Source: Saprospiraceae bacterium
GTDB lineage: Bacteria; Bacteroidota; Bacteroidia; Chitinophagales; Saprospiraceae
Length of the DNA: 64,000 bases
Assembly (NCBI GenBank): GCA_016714765.1
Contig: JADKCF010000015.1
Coordinates: 20,617-84,616 of the forward strand
Direction: 5' to 3'
The position numbers and the translations under genes are program-made. Of the stretch, positions 1 through 7,535 are shown piece after piece. The notes under the pieces were generated by a model that saw only the letters and a list, made by a program, of their open reading frames with translations, was not told where the DNA came from and ran no database searches. Positions within the stretch are counted from its first letter, which is position 1, and every line of letters begins with the position of its first letter.

Positions 1-577
1 CTACGGAACCAAAACCGATACCTGTCATTTTGCAGGTTTTCAGTTTCAGGATTAGAATCTTTTAACTGGACTGTACCGGGACCTGCACCGATACCTATAT
101 TTATGCCGGTTTTATCCAAAAGGAAATCCTGTTGCAACATCAATCCTACTCCTCTGTAATAGGTTGCTCTTTTACCCTTGACAGTTTCTATGTATGCACC
201 GTTTGCCCTTGAGAGTTCAGCAGTGACATCATGTGAAGTGTATCTGTAATTGTATAGAAAACTGACCGAAGTCTCTGCACTTTCTGACTTAAGTATCTTG
301 AATCGGCATTGTGGTCTCAATCTAAATCCTTGCAAATTGTTTTCTTGATTCAAATCATAAAAAATATAAGCTGCTTCTGTTACTATGGAAAATCTATCTG
401 AAATAGCATATTCGGCACTCAATTGAATGCCGAGTAGGTATTTACTATTGCTGAAGGGGTAAACCCTAATCTCCACTTAGAATTTAAGACAGAATGAAGG
501 CCGCCATTTTCCTGAGCAGAAATATGGAATACTATAAAATTAAAGTAAAATATAATCAAACCACCTCTCAGAGTCAT
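1..577 (-). CDS. Putative outer-membrane beta-barrel protein, partial and frameshifted
   Basis: The gene runs off the left edge of the window, so its C-terminus is missing. From the ATG at 577 the protein opens with a hydrophobic signal peptide ending in HISAQ. The frame then meets a TGA after 52 codons. Reading continues without a stop in the neighbouring frame from about position 450 to the edge, with alternating hydrophobic stretches (LGIQLSAEYAISDRFSIVTE) that look like barrel strands. One extra C in the CCCC run near 456-459 would join the two frames. The ATG follows directly on the stop of the LVIVD lipoprotein upstream, so the genes are probably translated together. No family was recognised. 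The barrel call is inferred from strand pattern and signal peptide only. Confidence 0.45.
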
Positions 578-1357
578 TTAAAGTTCGATTTTTGACAGTA
601 ATCTGATATTGTTCTCGTCAGAAATATCGTACTGGTACAAACTCCTGGCCGATGAAACTATCAATAAATCATTTTTAACAATCAGATCATATGCCGGATA
701 GCCATCGAATATTTTTTCCTGTACCGGTTTTGATGGATCTTTGATGTCAAAAACAATCAAACCCAGATTTTCATCGCAGATATACAACTTTTTTTTGCCG
801 AGTCCCAAACCTTTGGGTTTGCTCATTTCCAAAATAGAAAGAAGTGCGGGATTTCTGATGTCGCTAATATCGTAGATTCGCAATTCGTTTATTTCTCTTG
901 CAAAACAACGAGCTGAATTTGTCGTAGATAAAGTGACATATGCTATGTTGCTTCGGGCTACTATCGGATCAGAGTTGCATATGTCAGGACCCCAGACCTC
1001 ATGGTATTGGGAGGTCGATTCCCTGCGGGGTATACCGGATGTATCCAATGTATAAATAAACATGTTGTTGGCTGAACCTACAAACAAAAGACCATTGTAA
1101 TGAAATAGAGACTCAATATTGCTCCCAATGTCCTGGCTATCCATTAGTTGGGGCTTTACGGTATTGGAAATGTCGAAAGTAAATATTTTTGTATCTGTGA
1201 CAGCATATAATTTGTTGGCCAGTACTATCATGGTAGAATATGAACCTACTGCCACTTCATTACCAGAGTCGGACTCATCGGAAGTTGCAAATGGACCCGT
1301 ACAACCTGTTATAAAAAGCAAATAAACAGAGCACATAAAACAGATAAATATTTTCAT
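578..1357 (-). CDS. LVIVD-repeat lipoprotein
   Basis: Predicted surface or periplasmic lipoprotein of about 259 residues. The start chosen is the ATG at 1357, because it places a classical lipoprotein signal (MKIFICFMCSVYLLFITGC) at the N-terminus; an upstream in-frame ATG would add 15 unlikely residues overlapping the previous gene. The body holds LVIVD-type repeats (for example FTFDISNTVKPQL, LRIYDISDIRNPALL, LIVFDIKDPSKP), each a blade-like unit of a beta-propeller. LVIVD proteins are common in Bacteroidota and have no established biochemical role. It is the second of three same-strand genes, after another LVIVD lipoprotein and before a barrel-like protein, so a small envelope operon is likely. 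Function unknown. Confidence 0.8.
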   Translation of the reverse strand: MKIFICFMCSVYLLFITGCTGPFATSDESDSGNEVAVGSYSTMIVLANKLYAVTDTKIFTFDISNTVKPQLMDSQDIGSNIESLFHYNGLLFVGSANNMFIYTLDTSGIPRRESTSQYHEVWGPDICNSDPIVARSNIAYVTLSTTNSARCFAREINELRIYDISDIRNPALLSILEMSKPKGLGLGKKKLYICDENLGLIVFDIKDPSKPVQEKIFDGYPAYDLIVKNDLLIVSSARSLYQYDISDENNIRLLSKIEL

Positions 1358-1386
1358 TTTGGGGGCTTTTCGATTAGTAATCAAAT

Positions 1387-1917
1387 TTAGATGGTTCGGC
1401 ATAGTGGATTGACAATAGATTTATTTTCCCAACCCAATAAAAGTCCTTTGGTATAAGTATAACATTCAAAAGGGCCTTTATAATTTGGAGGAAATTCTTC
1501 CAGAGTGGAAGGGTCATATATGTCTCGAAGCGTTTCGAGTACTTTTATTTGCTGGATAGAGGATATGTCTATGACAAAAATATGTCGGCCATTGTCAGCA
1601 TACAGCACATTATCTTTAATGATAAATTCACTATTTCCGCTAATGGCCCAAAAGGCAATATTTCTTGGATCGGCAGGATCAGAATTGTCAATAACGTGAA
1701 TACCTTTTTTAGCTTCATTGACATAGATGTATGCACCTGCGGTGACAATCTTTCCGGCATTTGTAAAGGCTCTTGGACCTTCGGATTTGATATTTGAGAT
1801 ATCATCCCAACTTGCATACAAAGGACTTTTACCTTCCACTACTTCGTCAGCCGTGTCAGTACATGCAGTTAAAAACATCGCAGCTATGCTCAAAATTCCT
1901 ATAATCCAATGCCTCAT
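1387..1917 (-). CDS. LVIVD-repeat lipoprotein (short)
   Basis: A 176-residue predicted lipoprotein with lipobox around FLTAC at residues 15-19. Repeats such as GIHVIDNSDPADPRN and IFVIDISSIQQIKV match the LVIVD repeat. It ends in a FECYTYTKGLLLGWE-type segment, the usual C-terminal signature of this lipoprotein group, so it is probably full length despite its size. The gene starts the minus-strand envelope operon. The next gene begins 30 bases after its stop when the lipoprotein start at 1357 is used. Two related lipoproteins in tandem suggest duplication. Role unknown. Confidence 0.75.
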   Translation of the reverse strand: MRHWIIGILSIAAMFLTACTDTADEVVEGKSPLYASWDDISNIKSEGPRAFTNAGKIVTAGAYIYVNEAKKGIHVIDNSDPADPRNIAFWAISGNSEFIIKDNVLYADNGRHIFVIDISSIQQIKVLETLRDIYDPSTLEEFPPNYKGPFECYTYTKGLLLGWENKSIVNPLCRTI

Positions 1918-2348
1918 CTAGTAATTTTAGTTAATTTAAGAACGATGTGAAGTGGGGAAATGTTGCTTATTTTGTGATAAATTTGAGTGTACAGGCACCA
2001 GATGGGTAATTGTTTTATAAGTCTGATATACAAGCCAGGATTCCAGACACATGATTTGTAGCCAAAAAATATTTGAATTATTTTAAGTTTTAAGGACATT
2101 GGTTTGGAACCCAAAGAAGAGGTTGCCAAAAAATTCGGATTTGAGTTTTTACCAAGGTCAATAAGTTGTATAGTTATTCGCTTTGTAAAATCTATTTACA
2201 AAAATATATACTTACCCACACCTTTGCCATGTTCTACTTTTTGGCAGTATGATTATAGTTGAGTTATCTACTGCATATTTTTATAATTATGTTTCAGATG
2301 AGTAAAGAGATATGATCAAAATCATAGTTAAAGATGCGCTAAATCAAG
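1918..2348. other. Intergenic region with possible gene remnant
   Basis: About 430 bases between divergent transcription units, AT-rich and without a convincing gene. On the plus strand around 2095-2200 a stretch without a start codon reads GLEPKEEVAKKFGFEFLP, which has protein-like composition and may be the tail of a lost gene. The support is weak. The right end leads into the ArsR-type operator pair at 2349-2392. Confidence 0.4.
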
Positions 2349-2392
2349 TTCGTAATAATACGAAAAAGATTTTTAATTCGTAAATTTGCGAA
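2349..2392 (+). promoter_or_regulatory. Two ArsR-type operators and promoter of the arsE-like operon
   Basis: Two palindromes of the form TTCG-N8-CGAA lie at 2349-2364 and 2377-2392, 28 bp apart. The second encloses TAAATTTG (2381-2388), a match to the Bacteroidota -7 element TAnnTTTG, so a bound repressor would cover the promoter. The same arrangement is found upstream of arsR and, as a single site, upstream of the TonB receptor at 7536. That it is an ArsR site is inferred from these shared positions and the arsR gene in the window. Confidence 0.75.
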
Positions 2393-2410
2393 TAATTAAA
2401 TAAATACACT

Positions 2411-2644
2411 ATGTTAGATATAAAAATACTCGGACCTGGCTGTCCAAAATGTAAAATTACTTACAACAATACCATAGAAGCCGTCAAACAATTGGGCATC
2501 AAAGCCAATGTCACCAAGGTAGAAGACATCATGGAAATCATGAAATACAACGTACTTTCTACACCTGTACTCATGATCAACGAAGTGGCCAAAATCAAAG
2601 GACGTACGGCTGATGTATCTGAAATCAAACTGTTATTAGCTTAA
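2411..2644 (+). CDS. arsE: ArsE-like small redox-active disulfide protein (thioredoxin fold)
   Basis: A 77-residue cytoplasmic protein with CPKC at residues 11-14 directly after the first beta strand, and a cis-proline loop in LSTPVLMIN. This is the layout of the small redox-active disulfide protein 2 / glutaredoxin-like (TM0996/MTH895) family. In Bacteroides a protein of this family, ArsE, is part of an arsEFG operon linked to organoarsenical handling, and arsF-like and arsG-like genes follow here. It is the first gene behind the ArsR-type operators. The family assignment is firm; the symbol rests on context. Confidence 0.75.
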   Translation: MLDIKILGPGCPKCKITYNNTIEAVKQLGIKANVTKVEDIMEIMKYNVLSTPVLMINEVAKIKGRTADVSEIKLLLA

Positions 2645-2665
2645 AACCTTTTGGAGTGGAAAGCA

Positions 2666-2911
2666 ATGAATGATGAAGTAAAACATATCGTTGTTTTTGG
2701 TGCCAATTGTGGTAAATGCAAAAAAGCAGAAGCGCTCATCCGCTCTGTGATTTCGAAATTACAATTGCAGGCAGATGTTACTAAATGCGAAGATTGGGAC
2801 ATCATGGTTCAACACAATGTGACCTATCTGCCCACTATCATGATAGATAACGTGATCAAATTCAAAGGTGTCGTGCCCGCAGAAAACGAATTAATAAGAG
2901 CAATAAATTAA
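2666..2911 (+). CDS. Second thioredoxin-like small redox protein
   Basis: An 81-residue relative of the preceding arsE-like protein, with CGKC at residues 15-18, a further Cys in VTKCEDW and the cis-proline loop in YLPTIMIDN. The ATG at 2666 is preferred over the TTG at 2651, because the family begins only a few residues before the first strand. It follows the upstream stop by 21 bases. Tandem copies suggest a thiol relay, perhaps delivering electrons or thiol exchange to a metalloid-handling partner; that role is inferred. Confidence 0.75.
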   Translation: MNDEVKHIVVFGANCGKCKKAEALIRSVISKLQLQADVTKCEDWDIMVQHNVTYLPTIMIDNVIKFKGVVPAENELIRAIN

Positions 2912-2915
2912 AAAA

Positions 2916-3300
2916 ATGGAAGCACAAACTTTAGTCAAGGAAATATGTCCGACATCCACAAAGATGGATCAGTGAAGGCGCTTTAATAGTGGATGTTCGT
3001 GAAGCAGATGAGGTAGCTCAGCTAAGTCTCAACGTACCGGAAATTATACATATACCACTCAGTGAATTTGAAAACCGTTATCAGGAGATACCTAAAGACA
3101 GGAAAGTAATCTTGGTGTGCCGAAGTGGTGAAAGGAGCCTTAGAGCTGCCGGTTTTCTGGTCAACCATGGCTATGATCAGGTGGTCAATATGCAATTTGG
3201 TATCATCAGATGGGTACAAAAAGATTTTCCCACGATAGGAGATACTTATTATATACTTACTAAAGAAAGTGATTGTTGTTCGAAACTAGGGTGCTGCTAA
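2916..3300 (+). CDS. Rhodanese-like protein with Cys-rich tail (frameshifted)
   Basis: Single rhodanese domain with the active-site loop CRSGER and a C-terminal tail containing two Cys pairs (SDCCSKLGCC). Rhodaneses move sulfane sulfur through the loop cysteine; the tail could bind a metal or metalloid. From the ATG at 2916 the frame MEAQTLVKEICPTSTK reaches a stop at about 2975, while the domain continues in another frame from WISEGALIVDVRE. One base near 2960 separates the two. The gene lies 5 bases after the thioredoxin-like gene, in the same operon. Confidence 0.7.
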
Positions 3301-3351
3301 TTTAATTAGAAATAGATCTAATTTCCCATTGTAAATTCCTAATTAAATATC

Positions 3352-4327
3352 ATGTTCGACTGGATACAAAATTTTGCTGATTGGCTCATTTACACCATCT
3401 TGCAGATAGGTGCTGATACACATTTGGGAGTGGCACTCAACTTTTTTGTCTACGATACCATCAAAATATTATTTTTACTTTTTGTTATCGTCTTTTTGAT
3501 GGGGATTGTCAATGCTTACTTCCCTATTGACAAATTGAAAAATTATCTGGCCAACAATAAACTCTTTGGTTTAGAATATCTGTTTGCGTCTATTTTTGGG
3601 GCAATCACACCCTTTTGTTCCTGTTCATCTGTGCCATTATTTATAGGTTTTGTACGGGGTGGAATTCCATTAGGTGTGACATTTTCGTTTCTGATCACCT
3701 CCCCATTGGTCAATGAAGTGGCTGTTGCTATGTTTTTAGGTATGTTTGGTCTAAAAGCAACCCTGGTGTATACCATCAGTGGCATATTGCTCTTGGAACA
3801 ATAGGCGGATGGTTTTGGGAAGCTTAAGTTAGAACATTTACTATCCAATTGGGTCAAACATTGTTGGCCAATGACCAATTAAAAGAAGAAGCTTACGAAG
3901 AAGAAAAACAGACATTCAGACAAAAATTGCCTGAAATCACCCGTAGCGCGTGGGAAATTGTGCGGGGAGTTGTGCTATATGTGATCGTAGGGATTGCGAT
4001 CGGCGCAGCCATGCATGGATACGTACCCGAAAATTTCTTTGCTCAATATTTGGGCACTGGTGCTTGGTGGACAGTACCTTTGGCAGTCATTCTGGCTGTA
4101 CCGATGTATGCCAATGCAGCAGGTATCGTACCCGTCATACAGGTCTTTGTAGCCAAAGGGGTTCCGATAGGCACTGCGATAGCCTTTATGATGGCTACGG
4201 TAGGATTGTCATTGCCTGAAGCTACCTTGCTTAAAAGGTTATGAGCATGAAGATGATCGGAATATTTTTTGGTACAGTAGCGCTGTTTATCATACTTTCC
4301 GGATTTATATTCAATATGATATTGTAA
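3352..4327 (+). CDS. arsP: ArsP-like permease of the UPF0718/DUF318 family (several frameshifts)
   Basis: Membrane permease with the family signature PFCSCSSVP and the following GGIPLGVTFSFLITSPLVNE. The ArsP branch exports trivalent organoarsenicals; others in DUF318 handle other metals. The reading frame is broken at about 3790, 3820, 3850 and 4235. After correction it runs through YVIVGIAIGAAMHGYVP and PMYANAAGIVPVIQ and ends in GFIFNMIL. At 4235 one extra A in the AAAA run restores the frame. Because the protein sequence stays well conserved across each break, I read them as sequencing errors. Substrate is inferred from the arsenic neighbours. Confidence 0.7.
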
Positions 4328-4342
4328 AAAGTAATATTTATA

Positions 4343-4809
4343 ATGAAAACAAAAACACAAATACTCTTGGATCTCTGGATCGAATCCCGCACCAGATTTA
4401 GTAATCAGTTGGTTAGTCTTACGGCATCTGATTTAAAAAAGAAATTAACCCCTGCAGTCAATTCTATTGGTTTTTTAATACGCCATGTTGGTGATGTAGA
4501 ATTGTTATTTGCCAAAAATGTATTTGGTGAAAGCGGTCTGAAAGTATCTGCCAAAACGGTCATAACCCAAACGGATACCGGAGAATGGACAGATTTGGAA
4601 GCTTTAAAAGAATACGTCCAACATTCTTTTGAAACCTTAAAAAGTATCGTGGAAAAACAAACGGATTCGGACTGGGTAACATCCATAGTCACTAAAGAAT
4701 TTGGCACAAAAACCAAAGCAGAAGCTTTGGCAGAATCGTCTCTCACACAGCTTATCATGCTGGCCAAATGGTCATCATCAATAAATACGGAACTTTATTT
4801 CAGAATTAG
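4343..4809 (+). CDS. DinB-family protein (frameshifted)
   Basis: DinB-like four-helix protein (DUF1572/DinB_2 type). The first part contains GFLIRHVGDVELLFAKN with a histidine at the usual metal position. After a shift near 4729 the frame gives RIVSHTAYHAGQM, the C-terminal histidine signature of the family, ending at the TAG at 4807-4809. One missing G in the GG run (GGG expected) accounts for the break. DinB-like proteins often carry a metal and several act as thiol-dependent transferases; whether this one works on arsenicals or thiols is unknown, though it sits inside the ars operon. Confidence 0.7.
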
Positions 4810-4847
4810 CATATTTTTAAATTATTTCATATCCAAATTATTAATAA

Positions 4848-5239
4848 ATGAAATCTCTAAATTTTTTTCCATTTCTGAGTATTTTGCTTTTCACATTATT
4901 AGCAAATTTCACTTTTGCACAAACTAAAACTCAAACGGTCAATAAACCGGGTGTGGAAATCATACAGTTTCACTCCGAACATAGATGTGTCACTTGCCTT
5001 AAGATAGAAGAGCTTACCAAAGAAGCTGTCAAGTCATATGGCATGAGTTTAAATTGGGGAATGTAGATGATAAAAAAAATGAAAAATTAGCAGATCAATT
5101 TGAAGCAGCCGGTACTGCACTTTTTATTTATAACCCCAAGACAGGAAAGAAAAAAGACATGACCGACTTCGCGTTTATGAATTCAGGTGACAAAACCAAG
5201 TTTATTGCAGGCTTGAAAAAAGAAATATCGTCTTTCTAA
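4848..5239 (+). CDS. arsF: ArsF-like secreted thiol protein (frameshifted)
   Basis: About 130 residues with a signal peptide (SILLFTLLANFTFAQ) and a redox-like motif HRCVTC in the mature part. It matches the ArsF group (named after a proposed nitrophenyl-compound nitroreductase subunit) found beside ArsE and ArsG in Bacteroidota arsenic operons. The frame breaks near 5047; one more T in the TTT run gives SFKLGNVDDKKNEK and the remainder to SSF. Likely periplasmic. The function of ArsF is poorly characterised, so the call rests on motif and gene order. Confidence 0.65.
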
Positions 5240-5329
5240 TCATCCGATCACCGATCATACAAACGATTGTACAATCAGATTTTCATTTTGATTATTCGTA
5301 ATTCGTAATTTAAAATTCGTAATTAAAAA

Positions 5330-5895
5330 ATGATGGAATGGTTAAATAATCTTGCCCAAAACAGCGAAACACCCGTTATTGCGGCATTTGCCTTAGGCTT
5401 CTTACCGCCGTGAGTCCGTGTCCTTTGGCCACAATGTCACAGCAACGACTTAATAAGACCATCAAAGCAAGAAAAAGTCATCTTGAGTGGTTTTTTATAT
5501 ACTTTGGGACGATTGACATCGTATACTGGGACAGGTGCGCTGATTTATTTTGGATTCAGCAAGTTTCAGATTGCCAAACTTTTTCAGGGCAATGGAGAGA
5601 AATTTCTTGGCCCGATCATGATACTGATAGGATTAGTGATGCTCGATGTGATCAAGTTGGATTTTCTGACCAAAGGCAACCTTACTGAACGCCTATCAGA
5701 ACGCTTCAAAGATCGTGGACTTTTGGGTTCTTATTTATTGGGTGCTATTTTCGCTTTGGCATTTTGCCCTTATAGTGGTGCTTTATTTTTTGGCATGATG
5801 ATACCGATGACCTTAGCTGCTGATGCAGGTCTGCTTTTGCCCGTAGTATTTTCTTTGGGTACAGGCATACCTGTCATTATTTTTGCATTTGTGAA
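5330..5895 (+). CDS. arsG: ArsG-like efflux permease, frameshifted and 3'-truncated
   Basis: Membrane protein of the CcdA/DsbD-like type. Start MMEWLNNLAQNSETPVIAAFALGF is followed, in other frames, by TAVSPCPLAT (the conserved Cys-Pro helix), SGFLYTLGRLTSYTGTGALI and LAFCPYSGALFFGMM. This matches the ArsG permease linked to aromatic or trivalent organoarsenical efflux. Frames change near 5402, 5430-5455 and 5475. Homology stops after GTGIPVIIFAFV at about 5890; the open frame then runs to 5983 through sequence that is antisense to the convergent MFS gene. The last helices are therefore missing, at a likely deletion or assembly junction. Confidence 0.65.
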
Positions 5896-6521
5896 GTGTG
5901 GTCTTTTGTACTTTCCTTATGTACAAAAACACTGGTATCCTTCACCCACAAAGCTGTCAACAAAAAACCTGCGAGAGAAATAAATATACCAACATAAAAG
6001 GGATAAGGTGTAACACCATATTTATTGGCAATAAAACCTGTCAAAAATGCCACTATACCTACAGCAAAATATCCTGCAAACTCATTTAAACCCATGGCAA
6101 ATCCACGATCTTTTTCTCCAACCAGGTCGATTTTCATCACCACGGTACTGCTCCATGTCAATCCTTGACTGATGCCTAAAAGTATATTGGCAAATATTAC
6201 CCAATTCCAACTTGTTGCGTTAATGAGCAAAAATGGAATAGGAAGAGCAAGCAACCAACCCAGTAATAACAAATTCCTTCTACCGTATTTATTGGCCAAT
6301 CGACCTGTATAATAATTGGCAATAGCCTTGGATATGCCGAAAGCGGTGATAAAAGAAAGTATAGAAGTCTTGGATGCTACGCCAAACTCCAACTCTGCAA
6401 ACTGAGGGAAAATCGTTCGTTCCATCCCTATCATACCACCAACGAAGGCGTTTACGATGACAAGTAAGGTGAATTGCTTCCAATTTTCTCTTAGCCCGAG
6501 TTTTATGTTCGTGGTATTCAT
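5877..6521 (-). CDS. MFS transporter, truncated (N-terminal half only)
   Basis: About 215 residues with six predicted membrane segments of a major facilitator protein, including the loop GRLANKYGRRNLLLLGW (motif A-like). Full MFS proteins have about 400 residues and twelve helices. This one ends shortly after ALWVKDTSVFVHKES, where the central loop begins, so the second half is absent. The start at ATG 6521 (MNTTNIKLGLRENW) is preferred over the upstream one. It converges on the arsG-like gene, which also loses its 3' end at the same place. Substrate unknown. Confidence 0.7.
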   Translation of the reverse strand: MNTTNIKLGLRENWKQFTLLVIVNAFVGGMIGMERTIFPQFAELEFGVASKTSILSFITAFGISKAIANYYTGRLANKYGRRNLLLLGWLLALPIPFLLINATSWNWVIFANILLGISQGLTWSSTVVMKIDLVGEKDRGFAMGLNEFAGYFAVGIVAFLTGFIANKYGVTPYPFYVGIFISLAGFLLTALWVKDTSVFVHKESTKDHTSQMQK

Positions 6522-6588
6522 AAATTGTTTTTTGAAAATGCAAAGATCTATTGCTTCAATCTCAAAACACTTTACAAATGATAAGTAA

Positions 6589-7150
6589 TCAACGGACTTC
6601 TGCACGTATTCTACTCAAAGAGACGGGAGTAATCCCAAGATATGTAGAAATGTATTTGAGTGGGATTTTTTGTATGTAGTCGGTTGTCTCCAAAAGGTCC
6701 AAATACCTTTCTTTGGCAGATCTGAATTGCAGACTTTCTATTCTTCTGACTGTATTGACATATTCCCTTTCAAAAATGAGGCGAAAAAGACGCTCTATTT
6801 CGTTGTACTGATCGTGAAGCTTAAATAGGGAATCAGAGTCTATACTGATGAACGTGGTATCATCGATGGCTTGAATCCCTTTTGATGTAGGCTTTGCTGT
6901 AAAAAGACTTTCTGCACGGACGATGAGTTCATTCTCAAAGGCAAAATGTTCAGTTATGTCATTTCCATTTTTATAATAAAAAAATTCGTGCACATCCATT
7001 TTGGACAAGATACACTGTCCTGCAACTACTTCCGACATCTTGGATAATCTCATTTTTAGCACAGTTTTTTGTTTGAATAATAAGCTTCAATGCTTCCTTG
7101 CTATCCATAGAGAGTTTATATATGCTATCAAAAAACGAAAAAGTGTCCAT
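6589..7150 (-). CDS. Crp/Fnr-family transcriptional regulator (frameshifted)
   Basis: About 187 residues after correction. It starts at the ATG at 7150 (MDTFSFFDSIYKLSMDS), passes VYLVQNGCARIF, and continues in another frame with YYKNGNDITEHFAFENELI. Removing one A from the seven-A run at 6978-6984 joins the parts. The N-terminal half is a cyclic-nucleotide-binding-like barrel and the C-terminal part a helix-turn-helix (YISTYLGITPVSLSRIR) as in the Bacteroidota Crp/Fnr group. The ligand is unknown; no [4Fe-4S] cysteine cluster is visible. It could recognise Crp-like palindromes such as those at 40697 and 45238, but nothing links them directly. Confidence 0.75.
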
Positions 7151-7535
7151 ATAAAACTACTATTTGGTTCAAATTATTTTTGTAAATAAGTATGAATGAA
7201 ATACACTAAAAGTTCAATACTTTATCTCATTCCGATTTACCCTAGGTTAACAAATGCGGAAATATAACAAAAGTTCTAAATGTAAGGAGCAACTTAGATC
7301 ATTTATCTCTTTCATTTGTGATGTTAAAGCAAATTTCATTTTCTAACGAAGGACTTAATGTTCATTCTATCATAACTGCAAAACTTTGACTCATTTGAAT
7401 TTTAAAAGCTAAGTATTTATGAAAAAATTACTACATTAATCTATTGTTCGTATATTTGCGAATAATTAGTTTGAATTAAGATAAATATTTATAGTTATCA
7501 TTTAGCTTTGACTTTATAAATAAAGCAGTTTTACC
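7151..7535. other. Intergenic region, divergent promoters
   Basis: About 385 bases between the Crp/Fnr gene (minus) and the TonB receptor (plus). No gene seen. The only clear element is the ArsR-type operator at 7447-7462, 73 bases before the receptor start. Confidence 0.6.
7447..7462 (+). promoter_or_regulatory. ArsR-type operator over the -7 box of the TonB receptor gene
   Basis: TTCG-TATATTTG-CGAA. The eight central bases are a perfect Bacteroidota -7 element (TAnnTTTG). Arms and spacing equal those of the operators before the arsE-like gene, and the centre equals that of the proximal site before arsR. No second site was seen 28 bp upstream. This suggests that the receptor belongs to the ArsR regulon. 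Confidence 0.75.

Noticed and set aside
1914..2129. A 71-codon minus-strand reading frame upstream of the LVIVD genes
   Set aside because: Composition is not protein-like and it overlaps the promoter region of the LVIVD gene.
2098..2200. Protein-like stretch GLEPKEEVAKKFGFEFLP
   Set aside because: No start codon, short, and no recognised family; kept only as a possible remnant in the intergenic note.
3352..4327. True pseudogene of the permease
   Set aside because: All breaks are indels with full conservation of protein sequence on both sides; no substitution stops were seen, so error is more likely.
5295..5325. Repeated TTCGTAAT half-sites before the arsG-like gene
   Set aside because: The half-sites are direct repeats without the CGAA arm, so they do not make the palindrome; may be chance in AT-rich DNA.
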